DNA of 64,000 bases, from positions 1 to 64,000 of the forward strand of contig JAKTTT010000011.1 of NCBI GenBank assembly GCA_030581615.1, read 5' to 3'. Positions within the stretch are counted from its first letter, which is position 1, and every line of letters begins with the position of its first letter. Made by a program: the position numbers and the translations under genes. This stretch comes from Alloascoidea africana (lineage: Eukaryota > Ascomycota > Alloascoideomycetes > Alloascoideales > Alloascoideaceae). A model generated the notes under the pieces. The model did not search any database and was not told the origin of the DNA. It saw only the letters and a program-made list of their open reading frames with translations. Positions 10,135-21,496 of this stretch are shown in pieces.

Positions 10135-11414
10135 TTTCGCTTTTACATGTTTACGTTCAACTTTTTATTCGCTTTGTATACTTCAAATTTGCATAGTTTT
10201 GTTCTAGTTTCGGTTACCTTTTATTTTTGTAGTGAATTATCTTAGATATTTTGCACAAAACGTATGGTAAGAGCATTCTTTTTATCAAACTTCGTACTGA
10301 AACAGCATTGAGATCGGATTAAAGCAACGTAGTTGTAAATAGCATTCGAAGATCAATATGCCCAACTACGGTCTCACTTATGTAAAAAATGGTTTTGCTG
10401 AGCCATTGTTATACATATATAGGCTCTTGAGTCTTAAGGAACATAGTGCGCCTACTAAGCTTAAGGATGTTGTTAAACGCATGTAAAATAAGAGATGGTG
10501 AAGACTGAATTTGAGCTTTTAAACTTGAGCTTTTGGGCAACTGCTCAACAGAAGCGATCGAAAACTTGGAACTATAATTTGAACATGGCGTTGCATCTCG
10601 CACAGCCGATTGATCATACTCATATCAACCTGAATATGCCTCTATATCCTTGGAATGAACTACAGAGGAGAACATGGGAAAAAGAACTGTTGTCACTCTT
10701 TGAGCCAAAAAATGCCTGACCCTCCAAGAGCAGGAAAGGCGCCAAGCCATATAGTCGCTACCTATGGATATGTGGGTAAGAGAGCGGCTTAGTCCGGACC
10801 GTTAAAATATTCTTATTTGGATAAATAGTTTGAATGAATTATTCACTTTGATTATCGGTTTCATGTGTATCTCTTCATGCTTTGACTCAATACTGAGAAA
10901 GTAATGGCAACTAGTCACTTTGGGTTTGAAACATCTAGCTGCTGAAAATAATGTTTACCAATTTGAACTTGACTAAGAGTTTTGAGAGAATTTACAATGC
11001 TGATTTCTATTATTAGTTGTGAACTGTATAACTTGAAGTACATGAAAGTGGACACGTATAGAGCTCTTCTTTTGTATTAGAATAGGTTTTGTCTTCAAGT
11101 CACTTAATGAAAAATTCTTGAACCACAGTTACCTTCGTGAGACCTTACAACAGGGGTTCCGTTCTCTCATTGTAAGAGTAATTTTTGAGGAGATCTTTAG
11201 CTTTTCACGCTAAAATGGTCGATGATCTTCTATTACTCTGGGAGAAACTCCCTCGTTATATATCTTTCTCGACACTGCCACTGTCCACACACACACCACT
11301 CACTCTCAGCCATCATCCGATGCTCTCCTCCTGGCCAGTCACCCAACCCAGGCGGCCTGCCGCTTACAAGATCCTCTTATTTCAATAAAACACAAGTTCG
11401 AGGTAAATGCAATT
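10135..11414. other. Intergenic region, possible further LTR debris
   Basis: No convincing gene; short ORFs near 10.5 kb show no recognisable domain. The part at about 11165-11400 has a TATATA stretch, a CT/CA-rich GC-rich tract and an AATAAA-like signal. This resembles a second old LTR, but I found no flanking duplication, so it stays unassigned. The end carries CAATT (11410-11414), the left copy of the LTR target duplication. Confidence 0.35.
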
Positions 11415-11674
11415 TGTTATAAGGTTGCTATGTGCAAGAGACTTTGAGTCACACAAAGACTACAAAGTCACTTAGCTCACAAGACTAGAACGAAAGGAAA
11501 GGTTTAGTTGCTAAGTTGCCACCAACTAGAACACAAAGGAAAGGTTTAGTTGTTAGCTACGAATATATAAGGAAGAGACTTGTCCCCTTCTAGTGAAAAG
11601 GTCAAGCTCAATTTAGACTGTTATTTGTACTATAATACAAACCAGATTCTACTTTGCAACCCAAACATATAATA
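11415..11674 (+). mobile_element. Solo LTR of a Ty-like LTR retrotransposon
   Basis: A 260-bp segment beginning TGTTATAAGG and ending ACATATAATA is flanked by a perfect 5-bp direct repeat CAATT (11410-11414 and 11675-11679), the size expected of an LTR-element target duplication. It contains a TATA box near 11566 and an internal near-duplicate around AAAGGAAAGGTTTAGTTG. No internal coding region is present, so it is a solo LTR, a fossil left by LTR-LTR recombination. Its position about 200 bp upstream of a tRNA gene matches the pol III-linked targeting known for yeast Ty elements. The near-perfect duplication suggests moderate age. Family cannot be set without a reference copy. Confidence 0.6.
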
Positions 11675-11877
11675 CAATTCAAGTGAAGTAATCCTCAATG
11701 CCTCTTTATAGAGACTTCACAAAAATACTAGTAATTAAATAGAAAAAAGGGGTTGGCTGGACAACCACGCATGAAGTATCGAGATTAAGCTGAGATTAGA
11801 AAGGAAGCCTAAAGCAAGTTGAAGTTTGAAGAAATACATTGTAGTAATAGAGAGTGATAATTTTCAATCAAAAATCA

Positions 11878-11950
11878 GCCCGCGTAGCCTAATGGTTAGG
11901 GCGTCAGACTTCTAATCTGAAGATTGTGGGTTCGAATCCCACCGTGGGTG
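11878..11950 (+). tRNA. tRNA-Arg (anticodon TCT)
   Basis: A complete cloverleaf can be drawn: acceptor GCCCGCG/CGTGGGT with G-U pairs, D arm GCCTAATGGTTAGGGC, anticodon stem TCAGA/TCTGA around loop CTTCTAA with anticodon TCT, and T arm GTGGG-TTCGAAT-CCCAC. The discriminator base is G at 11950 and there is no intron. A T-run follows at 11953, the pol III terminator. The tRNA reads AGA (and AGG by wobble). The A and B boxes are the internal promoter. Confidence 0.95.
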
Positions 11951-12539
11951 TCTTTTTTGCTTTTCATTTTTGATTCAATGATCTTTGGTTGTATCGGCAA
12001 ATGCTGCTTTGTCGATTCAAAATGGTTCTATTATTCAAAGAGCAGTAAATAAAACCTAGCCATTTGACCAACAAAAAAAGGAGACAATTTAGAATAATAG
12101 AGATCAACCACGATCATGCGGCTTTTGGCTTCAAAAATTCAAGGTATATCATCACTGTTTTCCTCGAAACATTGCACACAGTTGGTACAGTTCTAATTAA
12201 TAAATAATGTCTCTTCATGATTATGGGTATAACGTCATTTTAAATCAAGCAAGGTCTGATGGAGACAATTGACGTGTTCGGCCCAGCAAAGATTCTGTGT
12301 GCCGGGAGGGCAAGCTTTGAGCTACATGTCTCACGCACTTTGGAACCGCCAATAAACGGCCAGGATCATCATTGGCAGAAGCTCTGTGCGTAGAGAGAGA
12401 GCAAAGAAGTCGTTCATTATTTGAGGAAGTTTACTGATTGGTCTGATTTAAGGTTTGGAAGTATCTCTTCCCTTTGCACTAGAGTAGTAATCCTATTCTC
12501 TCTTTTGCTTTCTTTACCAGATTTGCTTGGAACGGAACA
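11951..12539. other. tRNA 3' flank and RDL2 upstream region
   Basis: About 590 bp with the pol III T-run terminator at its start and the RDL2 promoter at its end. No other gene is seen. Confidence 0.5.
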
Positions 12540-13374
12540 ATGTTTTTGAACAAATCAATTCCTATGATCTCGCGAATCAACAGGGATACAATTATCAAGT
12601 CAATTAGTTCCAGAGAACTTCAGTTTCTTGTTGGAAAGGGTTGTGTTGGTCAAGGCCGAGTACGACAGACTTCGAATTGGTCGCGGGGCATCTCATTTTG
12701 CCACTCGGAGCACCAGCAAACGCACAGTAAACGTCTTTATGCTGTTAGAAACAAAAATAATTTGTTGACTTCGTTGTTTGACAATGCCGAAGGATTTGGT
12801 GCCAGGTCGCTACATTGTTCCTCTATACGGAGCAGGGATGCGAAGATATATGATTATGAAATGGTATGGATAGTGTACATGGTATCACCCTGTTCGACCT
12901 GTTACTAAGTTTTTGTTTAATAACTAGGTAAAAAAGTTGTCAAGGAACCCCAAACCAGGAACATTTCTTATTGATGTTCGAGAACCAGAGGAGTACAAGC
13001 TGGGAACTATTCCAACGGCAATCAACATTCCATACAAGTCTTCACCAAATGCACTGGGATTAGATCCAGAATCTTTCGAAGAAACGTTTGGCGTTGCAAA
13101 GCCCAGTACGAATGATGAATTGGTTTTCTTCTGCCTTGGAGGTGTCAGGTCAAGTGCATCAGAGAATATCGCGTCAGACCTTGGATATGAACGAAGAGGA
13201 AACTACGTGGGTTCTTGGGGTGATTGGATTAAACGTGAACCTTTGGAGAGTGCCACTGCGAGAGCAACGGGACTGGAGAATACAGGGAAAACCGAATCTG
13301 AGGATGTTGTAGATGCCGAATTATGTTCAGTACCTGATCCCAAGACTCTCCAAAAGAAAACGACAAAAGTTTGA
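12540..13374 (+). CDS. RDL2: Mitochondrial rhodanese (thiosulfate sulfurtransferase)
   Basis: Two exons, 12540-12863 and 12928-13374, separated by a 64-nt intron (donor GTATGG, branch TTACTAAG, acceptor CTAG). They join in phase 0 to give 256 residues. The C-terminal half is a rhodanese domain: LIDVREPEEY substrate-side motif and catalytic loop CLGGVRSS with the persulfide-forming Cys. The stretch ALGLDPESFEETFGVAKP parallels S. cerevisiae Rdl2/Aim42 closely. The first roughly 105 residues are basic and Ser-rich with few acidic residues, as expected of a mitochondrial presequence, but far longer than in the 149-residue yeast protein. Sulfur transfer from thiosulfate is inferred from the family. 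Confidence 0.87.
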
Positions 13375-13919
13375 AACTTGAATAAAGTCGATGCTTATAA
13401 GCCATTCTTGTTTTTTATCATTGATTTTGGTTTTACTGGTTTGAAAAGCAGATAGTTGAGTTCAATCGTTACATTTCATTGAGGACGTATAGACGCTGGA
13501 CACCAGGCGTTTTAGTAGGTTCTGGATACATTCTTTAGTCACCCGAGTCCTGCTAGAGGTTTTACACTACATAAATAGATTCTACGTAAATGAGAAGATA
13601 ATCAAGATTCTTGTTTGCAAAACCTCGTACCTCTAGAGCCGTTGAAATATGCTGGGAATTTAGCATGGAAAGTTACTTTGAATGGAGGTCTTGTGTAGTA
13701 TGTATGTAGTACTCCTTGAGAACCATTGCAGGTTTTACATCAGTTTCCTTATGTTTCATGAATACAAGAATGCTACAAAAATTGCAATTACCAATATCTC
13801 TAACATAAAAACATAAGACAAACCAGAATAAAACAATATCTAAGATTTCATGATTAGAAAAAAAACATAAAGCTTGGCATTATACGTTGAAAGAAAAGCA
13901 CAACTCAACGGACAGAGTG
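13375..13919. other. Convergent 3' flanks
   Basis: 545 bp between the convergent RDL2 and permease stop codons. AT-rich, with no ORF or RNA gene recognised. Confidence 0.5.
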
Positions 13920-15665
13920 CTACAACTCATTTTTCAGCTTTTTATCGACTAGAACATCATCTTGGACTTCAATAGGTACCGCTGTTCCTTCAAGTGTTGT
14001 GAAAACTCGCTCATCACCTTCGTATATGACATGGTCGACTGTAAGTTTCGGACCCTTGAACCACTTACGAGCATCGATGAGGAACCAGACAAGTGCTAGG
14101 AGCATGGGGCCAAAATACACAACCACTGTCCAGTTCATTGTATCTGCAGTATTGCTTGCTCCCCTATACTGTGGAAAACACAATATGGGAACCATCAGGA
14201 CTACATAAGCAACTGCAACAATGCCGGTTATTTGCGATACCCATTTAGATCCTAAATTCCATGGTCCTGGCTTAAATTTATCCTTAGCAACAAACACCTT
14301 GATTGCAATGGGAATTGTAAAAGCGACGTATCCAGCTATAGCGCCCACTGAGAAAATTGCCCCAATTGCGATGTCTCCTGCAAATATTAGCAGCAAAAGC
14401 AATTGACCGACAAACCAATTGAGCCAAACTGCATTCACAGGCGTTTGTGTGTACCCGTTTACAAGTTTCCAATACCTGGAAAGAGGAAAACACCCGTCTC
14501 TAGCGTAAGCATAGGCAACTCTGGATGCTGCAATCATTCCCGCTTGGCCCATAAAGAAAGAAGAAACGATGGTCATAGAAGTTACCAAATAAACCAACTT
14601 CTTGTCGAGTATCTGTGACAAATAGCTGACAAATGGCTGCCCAAGTTCATCACTGTTTATGGCTGCTGAAATATCAACAACCGTATAAGCCAATGCAAGC
14701 TGGAATGCCCAACCAAGTAGGCCACCTATTGAGGATGTCATAACAATTGCCCTTGGTGCGGCGACAGAAGCATTTGAACACTCTTCGGCCAAATGAAAAG
14801 GTGAATCATATCCTGACATTGTCCAGATGATTGAGAGAAAAGACATGAGAATTGCGATACCATCAGGCCAATCTGTTTGGTTTTCTATAACGCTCCATAC
14901 TTGGTGATTAGAGTTCCACTTTGGAGAGCTTCTATTGTTTCCAGCTAAAATCACAACAAGAGAAATGAAAAGGAATATTGAGTTCAGAATACTCCCAATC
15001 GAGTTGAATAATGCAAGCCTTTTAGTGGGCATTGACGAAATCAAGGAATGCACAATCATGAATGCTGTAGTAAGGGCATAAATATGACCATTTGTCGCGG
15101 CATAAGATGGATCACTCATGGTCTTCATTGCTAAGATCATACAAGCCAAAGCATAGTCAATCGAAGGACCACTAGTGACCTGGACAAGATAGTTGCTCCA
15201 TCCCGTCAACCAGGCCGCTAAAGGGCCCCATTGAGGAGGAGCCAGGACGGCGGCAGCATAATACAGTCCACCTGATGTGGGCATACTGGAGCATAATTCA
15301 GCCATGCTATTTGCAACTGCTTGGATCCCAATCATTGCAATGAGCCATCCCCAGGTCATCCCTGCTGTTCCAGCGTAGCCCATCCCATAGTACAAGGTAG
15401 ACGCTATAGAAGGTAGGAGACCCAATAACGAGAAGGAGACTGAAAATGTTGACCAGAGACCAAATTCTCTCTTGAATTCCTGTTTGTAACCTAAAGAGAC
15501 AAGAGCTTGCTCATCCCTTGACATGTTTTCTTCGATAACTGGTTTCAAATGCCTGTTGCTCAGAACAGACGTGATGTTGTCCATATTGTCCGTTTGTTGG
15601 AGTTCAACATCGTGGTGATATCCTGGGCTTTTGAAATTGCCATTGCTTGAGATGGAAGAAGACAT
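13920..15665 (-). CDS. APC-superfamily GABA/polyamine-type permease (Uga4-like)
   Basis: A 581-residue, 12-helix amino acid permease of the ACT subfamily (Uga4 GABA permease, Hnm1 choline permease, Tpo5). Diagnostic features are the N-terminal LGYKQEFKREFGLWSTFSVS block (about residues 58-77), the SMAELCSSMPTSGGLYYAAA segment of helix 3, and the HLAEECSNASVAAPRAI loop of helix 7. The real start is the ATG at 15665; an upstream in-frame TTG is ignored. It imports a small amine, most likely GABA, across the plasma or vacuolar membrane, but the family also holds choline and polyamine carriers. GATAAG elements upstream fit nitrogen-catabolite control. Confidence 0.82.
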   Translation of the reverse strand: MSSSISSNGNFKSPGYHHDVELQQTDNMDNITSVLSNRHLKPVIEENMSRDEQALVSLGYKQEFKREFGLWSTFSVSFSLLGLLPSIASTLYYGMGYAGTAGMTWGWLIAMIGIQAVANSMAELCSSMPTSGGLYYAAAVLAPPQWGPLAAWLTGWSNYLVQVTSGPSIDYALACMILAMKTMSDPSYAATNGHIYALTTAFMIVHSLISSMPTKRLALFNSIGSILNSIFLFISLVVILAGNNRSSPKWNSNHQVWSVIENQTDWPDGIAILMSFLSIIWTMSGYDSPFHLAEECSNASVAAPRAIVMTSSIGGLLGWAFQLALAYTVVDISAAINSDELGQPFVSYLSQILDKKLVYLVTSMTIVSSFFMGQAGMIAASRVAYAYARDGCFPLSRYWKLVNGYTQTPVNAVWLNWFVGQLLLLLIFAGDIAIGAIFSVGAIAGYVAFTIPIAIKVFVAKDKFKPGPWNLGSKWVSQITGIVAVAYVVLMVPILCFPQYRGASNTADTMNWTVVVYFGPMLLALVWFLIDARKWFKGPKLTVDHVIYEGDERVFTTLEGTAVPIEVQDDVLVDKKLKNEL

Positions 15666-15806
15666 CAAATTCTACTTTCTCCTAGATTACTCGGCATTCA
15701 CGGGTATATATGACTTGTTTTTAGTTCAAAAGGACAAACTAATGGGCAAAAATGTGATGGGCAAAGGTTTTTATACCAGCGTGGTACTTTCCATATCTCG
15801 ATGCAT

Positions 15807-15873
15807 GATAAGTGGGATAGACATCTCACTTGACAAGGATGTGCGTTGATTTGTTGGTAAAGCCAACCTTATC
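15807..15873. promoter_or_regulatory. GATA-factor sites upstream of the permease
   Basis: GATAAG at 15807-15812 and its complement CTTATC at 15868-15873 lie about 140-210 bp upstream of the permease ATG. GATAAG is bound by Gln3/Gat1-type activators and Dal80-type repressors under nitrogen catabolite repression, the usual control for GABA and amino acid permeases. Confidence 0.45.
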
Positions 15874-18800
15874 GCCTTGTATAGATACGAGGCATCTCCC
15901 GAAACACGAATTACTACCCCTTCTGGAATTACCCGATTATACTGAGGAAATGGAGTTCGCATTAGCCTTCCCCAACTGGAATAAGCCCAAGATCATTGCC
16001 ACTGCATGAGATTTCCATAAGATTTGTGAGATCTCGGACATTACAGTGGAAAATTTTCAGACGACCTCCTCCAGACTGAAGTTTGGAGTATAGGTCTTTT
16101 AATGTCTACGATTCGGCTCTCCCTAGTTTAGCACAATTTATTGAGGGACGATACGGCTAAGTAAAGTTTCGAGGTGTCCAAATAATTTGGCGGCTCGCCA
16201 ATGTCACAAGGACCAGGAAAATGCACAAGCTTTACCCACTGGCATAATAACAACAAAGCTTAATCAAGTAGGTAGAAAACATCAAATTGCAAACAACTCA
16301 GGTTCTAGAGTATTAAGAAGTCCGACAAGGGGATTCATAACGCACGCAATGCCTTTATGATCGGTTCAAGCCACAGATAGAGATAATAGAAGTTTGCCCA
16401 TTGTGTTGTACGACTAGTTTATAAACATAAAGTATTGGATTCATTGATCCGTTTGTGAATCTGAAGTTCTGAAAGGTCATCTCCAAGTGTGGAGATTTTA
16501 GAGGGGACGGTCTCAGCCGATGAGGAGCCGATGAGCTTCCTTGAGAAAACAAGGAATATGTTCCTATTTGGTGGAGGTTCCTGTGCTCCATACCCATAAC
16601 TCACAAGGATGGCTTCTTATAGGTTTCACCATATGGCTCTTTAATAGAACAACAACAGACAACTTTTCTGATTCTGCTTCAGGGAACTATTATTTGCACC
16701 CCACTTTGCATTCCTGAATATTAATTAGAAGCCGCTAAGATGTGTTAGTGTGTCTAAACCTTTATATTTGCTTTTAGAGACAGATGCTGTAGCTTCCTTA
16801 TAGAGTAATTTCTAGGCTACATGCCAAAACCTTCTAAAGTATGCTTACATTACAACAATCAATTTTCAAATTTACAAGAGCACAAATCCCGATAACACAG
16901 ATAAATAACAACTCTTGGTAAAATCAAACTCAAAAATTACTGTAAAGTATTTATTTGGCTTCAATCCAAAGACACAGCAGTAGTATACATTCCTTGAAAC
17001 TTTTAGTTGGAATATGCTTACCTTTGGACAGATCTCTTCGTTTAAAGGTGGCACCAAGTAGAACAAACGACAACATCGTTTATGAATGATTACTTCTTCA
17101 CATTCAATCTATAGGTCTAATTTATAGAAGGACTTAAACAACAATTTATCATCAGTGGATAAAGGTCAAAAGAACAGTACAATATTGGTCTAAATTCTGG
17201 ATTTGGCTTCGGTGGTTTTCTAAAGTAAACATACTTCTTGTGATCATCGCTTGCCAAAAGCATTTGTCTTTCCATTTTAACAATGCTTTTTCTCTCTTGT
17301 TAAAACAACACTGGTTCTCTTTATTATAGCTTTGAACGAGATACTTGCTCTAAATGATATCGTTGGGTTCGACGTGGACAAAGATTCTGAGACTCGTGTC
17401 AAAATTCCACAACGCCAACAATCAACTGACAATGATACTAATTCGGTAAGAGTCAAAAGACAATTGAGGAGACAGGAAACATATAATTTTGCACTTCTGT
17501 GACGAAATCCCGAGAAGGGGGTTCACAGAAAGAATTAAAACTCGATTTATACTCGACTGATATAGTCAGGATAGACATAAATAGAACATATTCCCAAGAC
17601 TGAATTCATCATCTCAAATGCTAGCCAATATGACTTTGTGTATTAACCAAAAGCCGTATAGTTGATATAAAACGGCAGAAAGTAGGGAGATTTCTAATGC
17701 TACGAGACTGTACGCCCTGTTTTACCCAATAGGAATATCTTCCCTCAACCTATTTAGTTATCAATGGTTTATGATGATCCCCATGATTTAATTTAGGTTG
17801 AAACCAAAAGACAATAACGGATATTCTTTCAAGAAAATGTCTTAATAGTTATGGCTCGGTATAAAGTTCTTGCGACAATAGACAATTGTCTTCTACATCA
17901 CTGATAAGGACCAAAACCAATTTTCAGCCAAGAAGGATTAAATGAATTTTTGCCTCAAAAATACTGAACAAAAAGGTTTAAAGCGATCTAGCTTTATTCT
18001 CACATAGTCGGTTCAGCTTCTGAGTAACCGAGATTTAGGACAAGAAGTCGGTTGTGTTACGAGATAGCGTTTGGTGGTTTTTCGAGCCATATAAAAGATC
18101 GTCCGTAAGTCGGAAATAGAATATCTTGGAAGTGTCTATTATCTCGAAGTTATATGGACTTGATTTCAGCAACCAAGAATATCTAAAGAAAACAATAAGC
18201 AGCCATTCTAGACCTTGCATTTTGGCCCTTGTTGAAGAGAAATACGTTTGGCTTTTATTTTTATCATTAAAAGATTAAATTTTGTGGGGAAGTCAATCCC
18301 AAGTCTTATGCCTCAACAGCAAAGCTTTTGGGATTTAGGAGAATAATCCCAGTCAAAGAACAGATGCACAGTTAAAACACTCTACTCTGTGCCTAAATAT
18401 AGTGTTCTATTGGCTCAGGCAAGCCGTTAAACTATAATCTTCGTTCAGAATTATACTACAGGCACGGCACAAACAGTACATTCAATGAACTGATAAGCCT
18501 AACCTCCAAAAATATAATGGGTCAAGCCACAAGTACAAAATGCGAAGAATCGTGTACGTTTTTAGGGTCGAGTTAAAATTGTTCAACTGATACCTTGACG
18601 GGATGATAATACGTTGACTTTGAATTGGGTTAGTTTAGAGTTTAGCTTAAAATGTTATCCAGCATGCCATTAGATAGTTACCATATAGATTCACTTCTCC
18701 AAGTCCACAGGCCAGTTTAACAACCCGACCAATAACAAGGAATGAGAGGTTGCAGCGAATGAAGGTCGCATTTTTTCAGCCTCTTCAAAGTGACAGACTT

Positions 18801-19777
18801 GAGCGGCTCCAACTCAATAACTATAGAGGGACCAACCTACTTGCTTCCTTTCGGAGGAACCATTAACACTTGGCAGACATTATCTCGCATACGACATCAA
18901 TCGGCCCCCATTCCACCTCATTTACGTAAAAATCAGATGCCAAATTCACCCGAGAAACATTAAAATTTGCAACACCTATAACAAAAAAATTTGGCTGTTC
19001 GCAAAGACCATTCGTATTGTTAAGGGGTCAAAAAAACATGCTGGTCCAATTGGGTCAATTGACCACATCCCTAATGTACCTCCTTCTCTTCAGGTAGCTA
19101 TTGGACTCATTACTCAGGGTATATAACCCTAAGTTGCTGTCACACCCAAAGTAATTTTTTGAGATCCGTTATGCTGTGGCTTAACACTCAAAAAAGCTTA
19201 CCAAAGACAGGTTAAAGCAGTTTTCAAGGCTTTATTGGCAAAACCATAAGGCAACAACACTAAGACAAAAGGGCACTACTTGACTCGAACTTTTTCAAGA
19301 TCTGAGACACTCAACAGAGGGTGCTAGCATTCACCACATTTTAAACTCAGATGTTTCTCCATCGATTAACGCAGATTAGACTCCCACATGATCATGGCTT
19401 GAATGAAGATAATTGAACCCTGCGTGAATCCTGTTATTTCATTCAAAGCCCGGCAAGGGTAATGGGGCTATCCTCAACCTGGAAACCCTTTATGAAATGT
19501 ACCATGAACGGCATTGGGAAGATATTGCTCATCCTTTGTGAACGTTCCCATAGTTAAAACGAAAAATTTGAGAATTATGACTTGAATAACATTGATACAC
19601 CTTCAACTTTCTGTATTGCTTTGAGTCTTGCCCCATTGATGTTGGTAGTTTGTCTTAGAAATGCCACAAGGCTATGATAACTTCTATTCCTCAAAACAAT
19701 TAAAGACCAAAAACATATAAAATCTGAGAATTCCTCACTCGATTCATTTTTCAAAGCAATATTAACCAAGGTCCCAA
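15874..19777. other. 3.9-kb gene-poor stretch
   Basis: The longest gene-free interval of the window. No complete gene, tRNA or LTR is recognised on either strand. One coding-like relic lies at 17281-17502. Other ORFs are under 81 codons and look random. The last few hundred bp are presumably the protease promoter. Confidence 0.5.
17281..17502 (+). pseudogene. Possible relic of a secreted-protein prepro region
   Basis: A 73-codon open stretch without an in-frame ATG reads like the N-terminus of a secreted protein. A hydrophobic core (KTTLVLFIIALNEILAL) is followed by a polar segment and a dibasic VKRQ, the Kex2-style processing site, after which the frame closes. The order of signal peptide, GFDVDK-like block and KR resembles pro-regions of secreted aspartic proteases, and an intact gene of that family lies 2.3 kb downstream in the same direction. 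A decayed tandem copy is one explanation. It could also be an exon or chance. Confidence 0.28.
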
Positions 19778-20962
19778 ATGAAACTTGTAGCTGCTATTGC
19801 TTTATTGAAGTTGGCAACCACTGCCCTAACTCTTCCTGTGGCAGGCAACGAAGGGACGAAATTCCTTCAACTAGAAGTAGCTCAAGGTCCATCAAATGAA
19901 ACACTTCCGACCTCAATGAATAAAAGAGATCCCAAGAGTACCTCAATTGAGAATGACATTTGGAGTTACTTTGTGGAGGTGAAAGTTGGAACACCTCCTC
20001 AAAAAATCAAAGCCATCGTTGATACAGGTTCAACCGATTTATGGGTTTATAGTGACCGAGTATCCGAGGCAGATTATACCTTTGATTCTGACAAGTCTTC
20101 ATCCTATGAGAATCTGAGGTCCTCCTATAGAGTCTCTTACTATGGAAAGTCTGTTTCAGGCACTTGGGCCCGGGACACTGTATCTGTTGGTTCAGCTACG
20201 GTTCCAGAATTCAACTTTGGACTAGTAAAAGGTCCCTACACAGGCAAAAGAGGCGTATTCGGCCTTTCCTTTCCTTTTACAAGAACTCAATCCTACCCGA
20301 ATTTCCCACAAGTTCTTGCTGATAAGGGGATCATAAACAAGAACGCATACAGTCTGTACTTAAACGATGTCAACTCTCCAACCGGCAATATTTTATTTGG
20401 AGGAGTTGATAAGGCCAAATACAAAGGTCAGTTGTACTCTGTGCCCATTACTGATTCCCGTCGTCCTGAAATCTCAGTCAGTTCCGTTATCGTTGGTGAC
20501 AGTGAAGTTTATGCTGATTCGTTTGATGCGCTTATTGATAGCGGGACATCGCTCACTTACCTCCCTGAAAATGCTTTCCATGCTGTTGGAGAAGCTCTGG
20601 GTGGAGTCTATAACGATGATCAAGATGCCTACTTCTTTAATCGTATCCCAACTAAATCGCTTACCTACAGCTTCTCAGGTGCTTTTATTACTTTGTCCGG
20701 TAGCGAGTTGGTACTCAGCACCAAAGACGTCCCAACATACAGAGATTTGGGATACAAATATTTCCTTCCAATCCTTCCCTCGTCTCAATCCAGTCGTGTA
20801 GTGATTTTGGGGGCCTCTTTTTTGCGATCAGCTTATGCTGTTTTTGACTTGGAAGAGTCGGTCATCGCTCTCGCACAAGCAAAGACAGGAGTTCAGACCA
20901 CGAAAATTGTCGAAATTGGATCCAAAGGAATCCCAGGAGCCATTGCCGCGCCTGACGCATAG
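19778..20962 (+). CDS. Secreted aspartic protease (pepsin family A1, candidapepsin/yapsin-like)
   Basis: A 394-residue pepsin-like protease. A signal peptide (residues 1 to about 18, cleaved near LTLP) is followed by a propeptide ending at the dibasic MNKR (47-50), a Kex2 site. Catalytic motifs are DTGS at 82-85 and DSGT at 254-257, with the flap sequence YYGKSVSGTW after the first. The mature enzyme would be about 344 residues. There is no C-terminal hydrophobic GPI signal and no Ser/Thr-rich stalk, so it should be soluble and secreted, unlike GPI-anchored yapsins. The Asn between the lobes is in LNDVNSPTGNILFGGVDKAKY, a family hallmark. The start is the only ATG before the signal peptide. 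Confidence 0.9.
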   Translation: MKLVAAIALLKLATTALTLPVAGNEGTKFLQLEVAQGPSNETLPTSMNKRDPKSTSIENDIWSYFVEVKVGTPPQKIKAIVDTGSTDLWVYSDRVSEADYTFDSDKSSSYENLRSSYRVSYYGKSVSGTWARDTVSVGSATVPEFNFGLVKGPYTGKRGVFGLSFPFTRTQSYPNFPQVLADKGIINKNAYSLYLNDVNSPTGNILFGGVDKAKYKGQLYSVPITDSRRPEISVSSVIVGDSEVYADSFDALIDSGTSLTYLPENAFHAVGEALGGVYNDDQDAYFFNRIPTKSLTYSFSGAFITLSGSELVLSTKDVPTYRDLGYKYFLPILPSSQSSRVVILGASFLRSAYAVFDLEESVIALAQAKTGVQTTKIVEIGSKGIPGAIAAPDA

Positions 20963-21496
20963 AAAGAGAAGTATTCTTGGATTCCAGCTTTGTTTGAAAG
21001 TAGTTTCTATTTCGAAAAAGATATTCAGGTGTTTGTAATTTTATTGCCCAATATGATAGAAATATGTTGAAATCAACTATTTAGGAATATTATTCTTTCT
21101 AATTTCTTTCTTCTCAAACACTTTGGTTTATGCTTTATAAACCGTAGCCTCAAAATTTATCCGTATTCGTTCTCGATGATGGAATAAATAGCATGATGCG
21201 TGATGGTTTTTTATTGATTTTAGATCTATAGTGTCTAAGTTCCCTTCATTCTGACCACCCCTATAGGTCCACTGTTGGGCCACAACACAAGTTTTTGACC
21301 AAGAGCGATTGCTTTATCAGAACTACAAAGACCCAACTGAACTAGGGTTATTCTACTTAATCTGAAATTATTCGCTAAGCCTGCGAACCTCCTACGCGAA
21401 GCCCAACTAATAAACAAAAATTGGTATGACAACGGCTCAAAGACAAACTTTATTCTCAGATTACGTGGAATTGAATCTTCTCTTCTGCATTTTTAG
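20963..21496. other. Convergent 3' flanks of protease and ALG13
   Basis: 534 bp. A 65-codon minus-strand ORF at 21235-21432 has no recognisable domain and is not called. Confidence 0.45.

Noticed and set aside
10409-10719. Overlapping 64- and 74-codon ORFs on both strands
   Set aside because: Short, no domain, no codon pattern, and in a region with element debris.
11165-11400. Possible second old LTR upstream of the solo LTR
   Set aside because: There is a TATA-like and AATAAA-like signal but no paired terminal repeats or target duplication could be found.
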